Of a stretch of DNA of 64,000 bases, positions 18,113 to 26,587 are shown piece after piece. How positions within the stretch are numbered: the first letter of the stretch is position 1; each line of letters begins with the position of its first letter. Source of the stretch: CAYWRZ01 sp964460845 (lineage in GTDB: Bacteria; Bacteroidota; Bacteroidia; Flavobacteriales_D; UBA2798); NCBI GenBank assembly GCA_964460845.1, contig CAYWRZ010000008.1, positions 1 through 64,000 on the forward strand. The letters run 5' to 3'. The translations under genes and the position numbers were made by a program. The notes under the pieces are model-generated. The model saw only the letters and a program-made list of their open reading frames with translations, was not told the origin of the DNA and ran no database searches.

Positions 18113-18514
18113 TTACGACAAAGCGCTGCGCCAGCTTTCGGGTACGGGAATCGTTTGCTCCGAAAAATAATCGAAACAGACCAGCACCGATTTGCCCCGG
18201 GCTTTTACCTTACGTGACCCATCGATTTCCTGCGCAAAAATTTCATACGTAAAGGTCAGGCTTTTGGTGCCTATGTGCGTACAGACCGTTTCAATATGGA
18301 TCTCGTCTTGCAGCAGTACCGGCACAAGGTAATCTATTTCGTTGCGTGCCAGCACGAGTCCCTGACTTTTCCAATCCCATTCGCTGCCCACAGCTTCGCG
18401 GAAAAAACGGATACGCGCCTGTTCAAAGTAGCTGAAATAAACCGCGTTGTTTACATGCCCCATTACGTCGATGTCGGCAAAACGGATTTCGATACGGGAG
18501 ATATGGGTTGTCAT
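18113..18514 (-). CDS. Acyl-CoA thioesterase, hot-dog fold (YbgC/FadM type)
   Basis: A 133-residue single hot-dog domain of the 4-hydroxybenzoyl-CoA thioesterase superfamily. The diagnostic IRFADIDVMGHVNNAVYFSYFEQARIRF-type segment is near the N-terminus, with the catalytic Asp in FADIDVMGHVNN. The protein probably hydrolyses a small or fatty acyl-CoA; the substrate cannot be read from sequence. It is convergent with folP (8-base gap, no terminator visible) and lies 14 bases downstream of the unknown 192-residue gene, so those two may form an operon. Confidence 0.88.
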   Translation of the reverse strand: MTTHISRIEIRFADIDVMGHVNNAVYFSYFEQARIRFFREAVGSEWDWKSQGLVLARNEIDYLVPVLLQDEIHIETVCTHIGTKSLTFTYEIFAQEIDGSRKVKARGKSVLVCFDYFSEQTIPVPESWRSALS

Positions 18515-18528
18515 ACGATCAAAGCTGT

Positions 18529-19107
18529 TCAGACTCCTTCGAGCCTTCGGGTTACGTATTTATCGACGCGTTTGTAGAGCTGTAAAGGGTGTAGCGTACG
18601 CCAATCTATCTCGTTGATTTTCCCACCCATTACGAGGTAGCTGTCGATATTGGCCTGCTTGAGCTCTTCGATCACAAAATCGCGGAAATTAACCAGCGCT
18701 ATCCAGCCGTCCTGATCAGTGACTTCCTCGAACCATTCTTCGTAATAACAATCGTCGGAAGCGTGAAAATTCAGGACATTTTCGCCCAGCAGAATAAAAC
18801 GGCTTATTCCGTTGGCCTGCAGCACTTCGACCACCTCTCTTTTGAACTGCATGATGTCGTTGTACAGGCAATCGTTCCATTCGCCAATCATTTCGATAAT
18901 GGCCACTCCTTCCTGGTAATCGGCATATAAAATTTTGAGGTAGAGCGTTTGTGAGCCAAACTCGTCCCACTGCGGATGGATGTAGTGATTATATACGCGG
19001 TTGGAAAACTCGAACTCGCTGTATTCGCGGTTATAAAAGGGCGAGTCGGAATCTTCCTCGGCGGTATAGATACCTCTCCATCGGTAATATGGCTCTATAT
19101 CGTGCAT
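18529..19107 (-). CDS. Conserved-looking cytosolic protein of unknown function
   Basis: A 192-residue acidic, aromatic-rich protein without signal peptide or membrane segment. I do not recognise a family. It has an alternating alpha/beta look: LYLKILYADYQEGVAIIEMI, then a helix, then RFILLGENVLNFHASDDCYYEEWFE and GWIALVNFRDFV, which would suit a small Rossmann- or STAS-like fold, a guess only. A good promoter lies just upstream and the thioesterase gene follows after 14 bases. Nothing in the neighbourhood fixes its function. Confidence 0.75.
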   Translation of the reverse strand: MHDIEPYYRWRGIYTAEEDSDSPFYNREYSEFEFSNRVYNHYIHPQWDEFGSQTLYLKILYADYQEGVAIIEMIGEWNDCLYNDIMQFKREVVEVLQANGISRFILLGENVLNFHASDDCYYEEWFEEVTDQDGWIALVNFRDFVIEELKQANIDSYLVMGGKINEIDWRTLHPLQLYKRVDKYVTRRLEGV

Positions 19108-19110
19108 ACT

Positions 19111-19144
19111 GCAAAGATCGGAATTTATTTGACGGGAACGACAA
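19111..19144 (-). promoter_or_regulatory. Promoter of the 192-residue unknown gene
   Basis: On the minus strand, TTG (19142-19144) is followed after 22 bases by GATCTTTGC (19111-19119), one mismatch from TAnnTTTGC. The -7 element lies 3 bases before the ATG at 19107, so the transcript would be nearly leaderless or the true start could be slightly downstream. Confidence 0.4.
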
Positions 19145-19233
19145 AAAAAGGGATGCTGAAAAGCTAACTAAATTATAATTTAGGGCCGAAAATATCTTTT
19201 CTAACTTCCCGTTTAAAAGAGAAATCCCGCGCA

Positions 19234-20139
19234 ATGTCTTCTCGTCTTGCACTTTCATTCGCCTGCCACCAACAATGGGACGAGCTACCTGCCGGAGCGG
19301 AACCTGATTCACGTTTTTGCGAAAGCTGCCGGCATCCGGTGATAGACTTTACCGCGCAAAGTCGTGAAGAGATTCTGCGTTACCTGCGTGAAAGAGACGG
19401 AGAGCGGGTATGCGGAAAGTTCAGTCGCGATCAGCTTTATCAGCCTATTGCAGCAAATCCTTTGCGCATTAAGGTTGCTCCCTCCCCGGCTTCGGGTTCC
19501 CGGCTTCCTTTTTACCTCCTGGCAGGCTCGCTTCTACTCACGGCCTGTCAGCAAGAACCGCGTCATAAGCCCGAAAAAGAAATGTCGGCCAGGCCTGAAG
19601 ACACATTAACTCCGACGCCAAGCACACTTTCAGACACGCTTGTGGAAGAAGCCGTTCAGGAGACAGAACCGTCGTCCGAACAACCTCACGAATACCTCAC
19701 AGGCGCAGAAGACGCTATGGAAATTCCCAACTTTGTGCTTTTGGAGCCGCCGCCCGCATTACACACGCCCCCCACGCTGGGCATTATTTATGAATATATT
19801 CCAGGTCCGGTCTGTGAACTGGGCGGTAGTTACACTTTTTGTCATAGCTACCCCCAATTTCCCGGAGGCGCACAGGCGCTGAGCGATTACCTGCAGGAAC
19901 GCGTGTCGAAAGCGATGAAGCGGGCTTCTTTTACAGAAGCCAAAGTAGTGGTACAGTTTGAAGTGGATAAAACGGGCCGGCTCAAAAAACCGAGGATTGT
20001 GAGTGCTCCCGAGGGAAGCAAAAAATTGCAGAAAGCGGTGCTGAAAAGTTTTCACCGTATGCCGAAATGGAATCCCGGTAAGGTTTACGACGACAGCGTA
20101 AACGTGGTGTGTACCATTCCTTTTTATTTTACGAATTGA
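19234..20139 (+). CDS. TonB-like C-terminal domain protein with Cys-rich cytoplasmic N-terminal domain
   Basis: A 301-residue protein with three parts. Residues 1-75 carry four cysteines (11, 29, 32, 60) in the pattern C...WDELP...C-x2-C...VIDFT...EEILRYL...VCGKF, a small probably metal-binding module I remember from other Bacteroidota TonB-like proteins. A hydrophobic segment (about 90-104, LPFYLLAGSLLLTAC) crosses the membrane and ends in a lipobox-like LTAC (Cys105). After a Pro/Thr/Glu-rich periplasmic linker, residues about 215-300 form a TonB C-terminal domain (AKVVVQFEVDKTGRLKKPRIV, then MPKWNPGKVYDD). TonB energises outer-membrane receptors, but no ExbB/ExbD or receptor gene is nearby, so a signalling or anchoring role is also possible. 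Confidence 0.82.
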   Translation: MSSRLALSFACHQQWDELPAGAEPDSRFCESCRHPVIDFTAQSREEILRYLRERDGERVCGKFSRDQLYQPIAANPLRIKVAPSPASGSRLPFYLLAGSLLLTACQQEPRHKPEKEMSARPEDTLTPTPSTLSDTLVEEAVQETEPSSEQPHEYLTGAEDAMEIPNFVLLEPPPALHTPPTLGIIYEYIPGPVCELGGSYTFCHSYPQFPGGAQALSDYLQERVSKAMKRASFTEAKVVVQFEVDKTGRLKKPRIVSAPEGSKKLQKAVLKSFHRMPKWNPGKVYDDSVNVVCTIPFYFTN

Positions 20140-20240
20140 GCCGCATCTTCTCCTTTGCCCAAGTGCATTTTGGCTTTTCACCCCTATAGAATCTTTATCA
20201 AAACAGTGATTGATGGCGTATTAATTTGCTGAAAATAAGC

Positions 20241-20248
20241 TAATTTTG
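20241..20248 (+). promoter_or_regulatory. -7 promoter element of the first DUF4836 lipoprotein gene
   Basis: TAATTTTG is a full match to TAnnTTTG and lies 18 bases upstream of the ATG at 20267. No TTG at the canonical -33 spacing is evident. Its position argues against the upstream TTG at 20246 being the start codon. Confidence 0.45.
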
Positions 20249-20266
20249 GCGCCTCAGTACAGTACT

Positions 20267-21787
20267 ATGCGCCGTTTCCCCTCTTTTCTTGTTTGCTTCG
20301 TTTTCGGACTATCGCTTTTTCTATTTTCAGCGGCCTGTGGCCAAAAAAGTAAATCCGCCTCCGAAGAAGCGGCGCGCAAACTTACTTCGCATACCGCTCC
20401 TGAAATGCTTTTTTCCGTCTCGATAGCACAGCTATTAGACAAAAGCGGTGTAAAAGACGGCTCCTCGCTTCCTCCTTTTTCTTCTTTACTTTTTGGCGAA
20501 AAGCTGGCTTACCTGCAAGACGAAAACAAATCGGGTATCCGCTTTTCGGATCGGCTGTATGTACTTACCTGGTTCGATGAAAACAGGCAGTGGCATACAA
20601 ACAGCTTCATTTTCGGTATCTGCCACGCTTCGCGTTTTGCAACCTTGTTGGAAAAAGAAGGAAAGGGCGGGAAAGCCACAAAGAAAAACGGATTTCGCTA
20701 TCTTACTTTTTCAGCAGAAAACGTGAGCATAGCATGGAACGAAGATTACGCAATCGCGGTAAGGGTAAACGGAGAAAGTGAAAAAAATACCGAGATCCTG
20801 CTTTGGGAGCAGATAGCCTTCATCCAAAAAACACCCGAAAAAACCGACTCTGCTTACCTTGATTTTTTTGCCGGTACAGCCGATATCTGTTGGTTCCGAA
20901 AAATAAAACATCCCTCGTCGGCCGGCGCTGAAAAAATGGAAAGCAGAACCACAGGGAGTCTCCATTTCGAAACAGATCGCATTGTACTTCGTTCACAACT
21001 TACACAGGAAGGTGCCGGTAAAACGCCTATATTCTCTGATCACAGCGTACCCGAAGAATATCTCGGCTTACTCTCCGATAAGGGTTTGCCCTGGGGATTC
21101 GCCACCGCGTCGGTTCCCTTAGTTTCGTCTTTCGGGCACCTGAAAGGCTACCAGCCGGAGATAGCCGATAGCCTCGCCGCTCAAGTTAGGGTAAACACCG
21201 GCTTAGCGCTTCAGGATCTGATGCAGTGGTTTTCGGGCGATTTTGCACTTTCTTTTGCCGGCATGGACTTCACTACCACGCCTAATTTTACCGGTTTTTC
21301 AAGAAAAGCCGAAGCGAAGCGTGTCAATTTCGTGTTTCACCTTACCGCCGGACTGCTCGACGAAGCAGCGGTAAAACAGGTATTGGATACTTTCCCGAAT
21401 GTGACCGCTTACGACTCGTATTACCGCTATGATACCACGCATTACCTGGTCGTAAAAGCGGGAAAGCTGTTTATCAGCAACAGCGAAAGTCAGGTCCGGC
21501 TTGTGGCCGAAAACGGAATGCTGGCTCCCTATCTCGGTTCCGAAAAAGCCAATGTACTGCGTTCTCCTTTTTACGCATATTTTGATTTCAACCTGCTCCA
21601 AGCCCATCAAGTTAAACATTTCGACAAGGGGTTCTTCTACTTGCTTGAGCATTTCGACTACCTGCGCATTACCGGAAACAACAAAGAAGCTCTAGTTGAA
21701 TTTCAATTAAATCCCGACGAAAAAAATGCCCTTTCGACGCTTGTTTCGTCCGTATTGGAAAGCTTTTTTGAACACAGTCCGATTTAA
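20267..21787 (+). CDS. DUF4836-type lipoprotein, copy 1
   Basis: A 506-residue lipoprotein (starting MRRFPSFLVCFVFGL, lipobox FSAAC) resembling the DUF4836 family of Bacteroidota surface or periplasmic lipoproteins, function unknown. After the lipid anchor comes EEAARKLTSHTAPEMLFSVSIAQLLDKSGVKDG-like sequence, closely mirrored in the next gene. I chose the ATG at 20267 over the in-frame TTG at 20246, which would precede the signal peptide with seven residues and overlap the promoter. It is followed after 43 bases by its paralogue, so this is a tandem duplication that has diverged strongly along most of its length while keeping the first 60 mature residues recognisable. Confidence 0.82.
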   Translation: MRRFPSFLVCFVFGLSLFLFSAACGQKSKSASEEAARKLTSHTAPEMLFSVSIAQLLDKSGVKDGSSLPPFSSLLFGEKLAYLQDENKSGIRFSDRLYVLTWFDENRQWHTNSFIFGICHASRFATLLEKEGKGGKATKKNGFRYLTFSAENVSIAWNEDYAIAVRVNGESEKNTEILLWEQIAFIQKTPEKTDSAYLDFFAGTADICWFRKIKHPSSAGAEKMESRTTGSLHFETDRIVLRSQLTQEGAGKTPIFSDHSVPEEYLGLLSDKGLPWGFATASVPLVSSFGHLKGYQPEIADSLAAQVRVNTGLALQDLMQWFSGDFALSFAGMDFTTTPNFTGFSRKAEAKRVNFVFHLTAGLLDEAAVKQVLDTFPNVTAYDSYYRYDTTHYLVVKAGKLFISNSESQVRLVAENGMLAPYLGSEKANVLRSPFYAYFDFNLLQAHQVKHFDKGFFYLLEHFDYLRITGNNKEALVEFQLNPDEKNALSTLVSSVLESFFEHSPI

Positions 21788-21830
21788 GCGGATACTTTTT
21801 TAATTTTATACAAAAATCAAACCCTGTATC

Positions 21831-23423
21831 ATGAATAGTTTTCGTTTCCGCACCGTATTATTTCTGCTTCCGGCGTTCCTGTTACTGGCTTCCTGCAGCA
21901 AAAAGAAATCGGCCGCCGAAGAGGCCGCCCGTAACCTGAGCTCGCACATTGCCCCCGATATGATTTATTCGATATCGGCCAAAACGTTCTTAGACAAAAG
22001 TGGAATCAGCGACGGCAGCGCTGTACCCAAAGCGTTCAATCTTATGATGGGTGAGCAGCTCAGCTACCTGACCGACGAATCCAAAACCGGCATCCGTTTC
22101 GACGGCAAATCATTTGTCTTTTTCAATTTCGACAAATCCACACGCAACAGCGGTTCCGGAATTATCGTGTTCGGTATAAAAAATGCCGACACCTTCAGCA
22201 AGCTTGTCAGCGAGGGTACCGATTTAAAACCGACCGAAAAAAACGGCTATAAGTATATCAGCTCTCCGGGCGGAGAAATGGCGGTAAGCTGGCGCAAAAC
22301 GTACGGCCTCTTGTTTTTCGCCGAAGACAGTGACCTGACGAAATCAGAGCTGGAAGACCATATCGGCAAGCTGATGGAATACACCGAGTCCAAAGGCGAT
22401 AAGGAAAACGAAGCCTACACCGCTTTTTTTGAATCCGATACCGACATCAGCGCTATCTTCAATTTCGAAGCGCTCGGAAAAACGCAAGAGCCGGGCTTTG
22501 AGGCCGCCCAATGGGTGAGCGATGCCTACAAAGGCGCCTACTTCCTGCACACCGTCCATTTCGATACCGATAAGATCACTTCCCATAACCGGATTTTCAG
22601 TAGCGATAAATCGAAAAATACACCGGAGCTGCTTGCCAAAAACGGCATATCGGCCGATTACCTTACTTTCCTTTCGAAATACGAAGCGCCGATCGGTTTT
22701 ATCACCGCTGCTGTTTCGGTAAAAGAAATGCAGCAATTGCTGGAAAAAACAGGCGGCAGGGAATGGGAAAGAGAAACCCGTAGAGTCAGTGAAAACTACG
22801 GCCTCAGCATGGATGAGCTTATCGGCGGGCTCTCGGGCGAGGTAGCCGTATCTTTTACCGGCATAGAACAACTGGAATACCCCTATACCTGGATAAACGA
22901 TGACGGTGAAGAGGAAGAAGAAACCTGGTACAATAATGAGCCCGTTTTTGCACTCACCTTGGGATTAAGCAACGATTACCTTCCTTCGGTTTTTGATTCG
23001 GTACCCGATGTAAAAAAGAAAGAGAATTATTATCAGATGTACGATCTGTTTGTGGCCTTTACCGAAAAGAAAATGTTTATCAGTACCGACAAATTGCTGG
23101 TAAGCACCGTTGCCACAAAAGGAAGCTTAGCTGCTTTCAAAGAAGGTCGCAAGGGCATAGAGGAACAAGCGCTGAAACACCCCGTTTTCGGGTATTTCGA
23201 TTTCACCTGGCTGTACAGGTTCCTTCAAACAGAATCGCCCGATGTGGCAGCGTTCTTTGCCGATTTCGACTACGCCTCGGGTTCGGGCAATGGCGAGGAA
23301 ACCACAGTAGAATTACATTTTAAAAACACCGGAAAAAACAGCCTGTTTATTATTACCTCAGCCATCTTTAAGATGTGGACCACAGAGACTGTTCATCATT
23401 CCGTCGAAAAAATCGAAATGTAA
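21831..23423 (+). CDS. DUF4836-type lipoprotein, copy 2
   Basis: A 530-residue paralogue of the preceding gene: lipobox LLASC, then KKKSAAEEAARNLSSHIAPD and FLDKSGISDGS, directly comparable with copy 1. Shared later motifs include DLMQWFSGDFALSFAGM in copy 1 and ELIGGLSGEVAVSFTGIE here, and a C-terminal FGYFDFTWL matching FYAYFDFNLL. A distinctive acidic insert (NDDGEEEEETW) lies near residue 360. Expected to be exported and lipid-anchored; function unknown. A strong hairpin terminator lies 37 bases after the stop codon. Confidence 0.85.
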   Translation: MNSFRFRTVLFLLPAFLLLASCSKKKSAAEEAARNLSSHIAPDMIYSISAKTFLDKSGISDGSAVPKAFNLMMGEQLSYLTDESKTGIRFDGKSFVFFNFDKSTRNSGSGIIVFGIKNADTFSKLVSEGTDLKPTEKNGYKYISSPGGEMAVSWRKTYGLLFFAEDSDLTKSELEDHIGKLMEYTESKGDKENEAYTAFFESDTDISAIFNFEALGKTQEPGFEAAQWVSDAYKGAYFLHTVHFDTDKITSHNRIFSSDKSKNTPELLAKNGISADYLTFLSKYEAPIGFITAAVSVKEMQQLLEKTGGREWERETRRVSENYGLSMDELIGGLSGEVAVSFTGIEQLEYPYTWINDDGEEEEETWYNNEPVFALTLGLSNDYLPSVFDSVPDVKKKENYYQMYDLFVAFTEKKMFISTDKLLVSTVATKGSLAAFKEGRKGIEEQALKHPVFGYFDFTWLYRFLQTESPDVAAFFADFDYASGSGNGEETTVELHFKNTGKNSLFIITSAIFKMWTTETVHHSVEKIEM

Positions 23424-23455
23424 GCCGCCGGCTGCTCTTCAAGCTTCTATTTTTG

Positions 23456-23489
23456 AAAAAGGGCGTATCCTACGATACGCCCTTTTTTT
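23456..23489. terminator. Bidirectional rho-independent terminator
   Basis: A perfect 9-bp stem GGGCGTATC (23461-23469) / GATACGCCC (23474-23482) with a CTAC loop, followed by seven T on the plus strand and preceded by five A that serve as T-run on the minus strand. It sits between the convergent DUF4836 copy 2 and arfB genes and can end both transcripts. Confidence 0.92.
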
Positions 23490-23530
23490 AGGCTTTTTTT
23501 TCAGAAAAAAGAAAATGTCGAACGCCTAAG

Positions 23531-23938
23531 TCAACTAAATCCCTTGCGCCGTAATTGTTTGATCTCGGCCCTGCGCTTCTTATCCTCAACTCGCTTTTGC
23601 CGCGAGGCCAGCGTAGGACGGGTAGGCTTCCGTTTACGCGCGGGCTTGAGTGCCGCTTCGAGAAGCTGATAAAACTTTTCGAGCGCTATGCGCCGGTTTT
23701 CGTGCTGACTGCGTGATTCTTCCGCTACTATACGCAGCTCTCCCGCTTCGGTAAGACGACTTGCCAGCTTTTGCTCCAACAGTAGTTTTTGCTCCTCGCT
23801 GAGTAAAGCGCTTTCACGAAGAGTAAACCAAAGCTCCACGCGCGACTCCGTTTTATTGACGTGCTGTCCGCCCTTACCACTGCTGCGGCTGGTACGAAAT
23901 TGCAGTTCCTGTTCAAAAGGGAGATTCCGGATCGTCAT
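23531..23938 (-). CDS. arfB: ArfB (YaeJ), ribosome-rescue peptidyl-tRNA hydrolase
   Basis: A 135-residue release-factor-like protein that frees peptides from stalled ribosomes. The catalytic GGQ motif is at residues 23-25 inside SSGKGGQHVNKTESRVEL. The C-terminal tail (about 100-135) is strongly basic (KPARKRKPTRPT, KRVEDKKRRAEIKQLRRKG), as needed to enter the empty mRNA channel. It lacks the codon-recognition domains of RF1/RF2. It stands between the terminator and the flippase gene (48 bases from its stop codon), apparently downstream of the glycan locus on the same strand. Confidence 0.95.
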   Translation of the reverse strand: MTIRNLPFEQELQFRTSRSSGKGGQHVNKTESRVELWFTLRESALLSEEQKLLLEQKLASRLTEAGELRIVAEESRSQHENRRIALEKFYQLLEAALKPARKRKPTRPTLASRQKRVEDKKRRAEIKQLRRKGFS

Positions 23939-23986
23939 TCTTTTACAAAGGAACGAAAATAAAAAGCGGGAAGAAAAAGTTAGGGC

Positions 23987-25471
23987 TTAGCCCCTACGAA
24001 AACGTTGCAGCCATCCGCGCAGCAGATCATGAATATCTTCCGAGGCGCGAGTTACCCAAAGCAGCACAAAGAATACGCTGCCCAGTACAGCTCCTCTGAA
24101 TACAATTTCGGCCAATGCGCCGCTAAACACCTGCGGCAGCAGATAATCGATGGCAAAAGGCACGAGCAAGCACAGCAGCACACGCCAGGTATTGCGGTGC
24201 ACCGGATGAAGGCCATAACGCGCATAAAGGAACCATCCTTTTAACAGGTTTAGCAGAAAAATACAAATAGCCGTAGCAATCGCCGCACCCACCGTACCCC
24301 AAATAGGGAGCATCAGCAGATTAGTCACATATACCAGCACTACTAACAGCAGGTTGAAATAAAAATTATACCGGTAATACGGCGATACCGATAAAATGGA
24401 ACCGTTGATCGAGGTGAACGCATCAAAAAGCTTGGAAATGCCGAGGTAAAGAAAAAGCTCTTTCACCATGGCGTATTCGGCGGGCAGTAAAGTAAGTACA
24501 GGATCAATAATGCTCCATATCAGCACAAAAATAATTCCACCGGCTAAGAACTGGTTGAGCGAATTTTTCTGATAAAGCACCTGCACCTTTTGCATTTCTC
24601 CCTTATGCCAGCTATGCGCCACTACCGAGGTAGATACGTTGGCCAATGCCCTGCCCGGCAGCATAATAACCGTAGCCATATACAGCGCCATCTGATACAC
24701 CTGCACATCGCCTAAAGCGACTATGGCTCCAATCATGATCACGTCCATACGGTTTACCAGCACATTAGCGCCGTTGTCGAGCGAAGAATAAATCCCAAAG
24801 CGGGTAATATCACGCCGTTCGGTACGCAAAGGGAAGCTTATGCGAAACAAATTCAAATCGCGCAGCACGATAAAAAAGAGCAGAAACTGCAAGCCGTAAG
24901 CCAGGGGATGAAACCAATACACCTGATCCATGGACCAGTATCCGAAAAAGTAAAACGCGGTAGCGGTAAGCAGCACCACACGAATAAATACCTCGTTAAA
25001 AAACACCGTAACGGGTGTGCGCAGGTAAGCCACCGACAAGCCGTTAAAGGCGCGGAAAAGGGTCATCACCAAGGCGGTTACGAACAGGCCGACAAGCAAG
25101 GGCATCGGTTGAATCAGCGTGGAGCCACCGGCTATAATTTCTACAAACCAATCTCCGAAAACCAGCAAAAACAGGGAAAGAAGCAGCATTCCTGCCAGCG
25201 GAAAAAACCAAAGGTAAAACAACACCTGCGATTCGCGTCCTTCGGCTTTCAATGCGGGCATATAGCGCACGGCGATAGAAGAGGCTCCGAGGTTAAGGCA
25301 TTGGGAAAAAATAATGGCCCAGGACATTACAACCTGTATCAGTCCCCAGTACTCGCGGGCTTCGCCGCGAAACACATAGGGAATGATCACCATGTTATTG
25401 AGCGCACCTATGGCAAAGCCGATAAAGAGGTACACGGCGCTGCTTACTCCCTGCTTCGCCACTACCCCCAT
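23987..25471 (-). CDS. Polysaccharide/oligosaccharide flippase (Wzx-like, MVF superfamily)
   Basis: A 494-residue integral membrane protein with about 14 hydrophobic segments, matching the polysaccharide-biosynthesis transporter family that flips lipid-linked glycans across the inner membrane. It opens with VSSAVYLFIGFAIGALNNMVIIPYVF, the usual TM1, and has the family's loop between TM halves. The last residues are basic and cytoplasmic. It is the most downstream gene of the nonulosonate locus, 39 bases after pseI, so it probably exports the glycan that carries that sugar. Confidence 0.87.
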   Translation of the reverse strand: MGVVAKQGVSSAVYLFIGFAIGALNNMVIIPYVFRGEAREYWGLIQVVMSWAIIFSQCLNLGASSIAVRYMPALKAEGRESQVLFYLWFFPLAGMLLLSLFLLVFGDWFVEIIAGGSTLIQPMPLLVGLFVTALVMTLFRAFNGLSVAYLRTPVTVFFNEVFIRVVLLTATAFYFFGYWSMDQVYWFHPLAYGLQFLLFFIVLRDLNLFRISFPLRTERRDITRFGIYSSLDNGANVLVNRMDVIMIGAIVALGDVQVYQMALYMATVIMLPGRALANVSTSVVAHSWHKGEMQKVQVLYQKNSLNQFLAGGIIFVLIWSIIDPVLTLLPAEYAMVKELFLYLGISKLFDAFTSINGSILSVSPYYRYNFYFNLLLVVLVYVTNLLMLPIWGTVGAAIATAICIFLLNLLKGWFLYARYGLHPVHRNTWRVLLCLLVPFAIDYLLPQVFSGALAEIVFRGAVLGSVFFVLLWVTRASEDIHDLLRGWLQRFRRG

Positions 25472-25510
25472 AACCTTGCTGCTAAAATAGGTGCCTGCAT
25501 ACTTGTGGTG

Positions 25511-26560
25511 TTAACGCTCCACCATTTCCCAGGTGAGCGGAGTGCCTTTTGCGATAGACTTTAGTGCTGTTTTGTACAGCACTTCGTGCCAGTGGCGGGG
25601 CGCTAATCCCAGCGCCGGGCGAATAATTTTGAGGTTCTCGGCCGTCAGTTCTTCGCCTTCGGCAATGTCGCGCACGGCGTAAATAGACCGCTTAAAAAAC
25701 AAGCTTTTCTGCTCGTTCACATCGGGCGTGTAATTTATTTTACCTAATCCCAACCAGGCCCTTTCGGTTTCGGTCACTAAGGCTTTCAGCTCGTCGGGTT
25801 CGAGCGAAAAGGCAGAGTCCACGCCCCCATCGGCGCGACGCAGGGTAAAATGCTTTTCGATAAGCACAGCGCCCAATGCCACGGCAGCCACCGATACGCC
25901 GATGCCCATGGTGTGATCCGACAATCCGACGGCAGTCCCAAAACGCGCACGCATATCGGGGATGGTCAGTATATTGGTGTTTTCAGGGCTCGCAGGATAG
26001 GTGCTGGTGCATTTGAGCAAAATCAGGTCCTCACATCCGGCTTCTCTCAGCACCTGTACCGATTCGGCTATTTCTTCGGCGGTAGCTACTCCGGTTGACA
26101 TGATCACGGGTTTGCCCGTAGCCGCTACCTTGCGTAGCAAAGGATGATGCGTGTTTTCGAAAGAAGCGATCTTATACGCGGGTACATTCAGGCTTTCTAA
26201 AAAATCGACCGAAGTTTCATCAAAAGGCGAGCTGAACGAAAGCATTCCTCTTTTGCGGGCATGGGCAAAAATAGCCTCGTGCCATTCCCAGGGCGTATAG
26301 GCTTCCTGATACAGTTGGTAAAGCTCTTTGCCTTTCCACAGCGAAGTTTCGTCCTGAATGGTAAATACCCCCGGCATGGTGATCGTATCGGCGGTATAGG
26401 TCTGCAGCTTGATGGCGTGGGCTCCGGCATCGGCAGCCGCATCTACAATAGCCAGGGCACGTTCGAGCGACTGGTTGTGGTTGCCCGACATCTCAGCAAT
26501 GATAAAAGGCTTATGCCCCTCACCTATGCTTGTCTCTCCTATTTTGATCTTCGTATTCAT
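25511..26560 (-). CDS. pseI: Pseudaminic acid synthase (NeuB family)
   Basis: A 349-residue cytosolic enzyme condensing a 6-deoxy-2,4-diacetamido hexose with phosphoenolpyruvate to make a nonulosonic acid. The TIM barrel (about 10-270) shows FIIAEMSGNHNQSLERAL, AIKLQTYTADTITM, YKIASFENTHHPLL, STGVATAEEI, GLSDHTMGIGV and LIEKHFTLRRADGGVDSAFS; the metal/substrate histidines of SDHT and EKHF are intact. A SAF domain follows (about 285-347: SIYAVRDIAEGEELTAENL). The GNHN and ADTITM forms favour PseI over NeuB or LegI, though substrate specificity is inferred. pseB and pseC nearby support pseudaminate. The NeuB-SpsF fusion gene ends 27 bases before its start. Confidence 0.9.
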   Translation of the reverse strand: MNTKIKIGETSIGEGHKPFIIAEMSGNHNQSLERALAIVDAAADAGAHAIKLQTYTADTITMPGVFTIQDETSLWKGKELYQLYQEAYTPWEWHEAIFAHARKRGMLSFSSPFDETSVDFLESLNVPAYKIASFENTHHPLLRKVAATGKPVIMSTGVATAEEIAESVQVLREAGCEDLILLKCTSTYPASPENTNILTIPDMRARFGTAVGLSDHTMGIGVSVAAVALGAVLIEKHFTLRRADGGVDSAFSLEPDELKALVTETERAWLGLGKINYTPDVNEQKSLFFKRSIYAVRDIAEGEELTAENLKIIRPALGLAPRHWHEVLYKTALKSIAKGTPLTWEMVER

Positions 26561-26587
26561 CTGCTTTTCTTTTCGGGTTGCTGAAAA

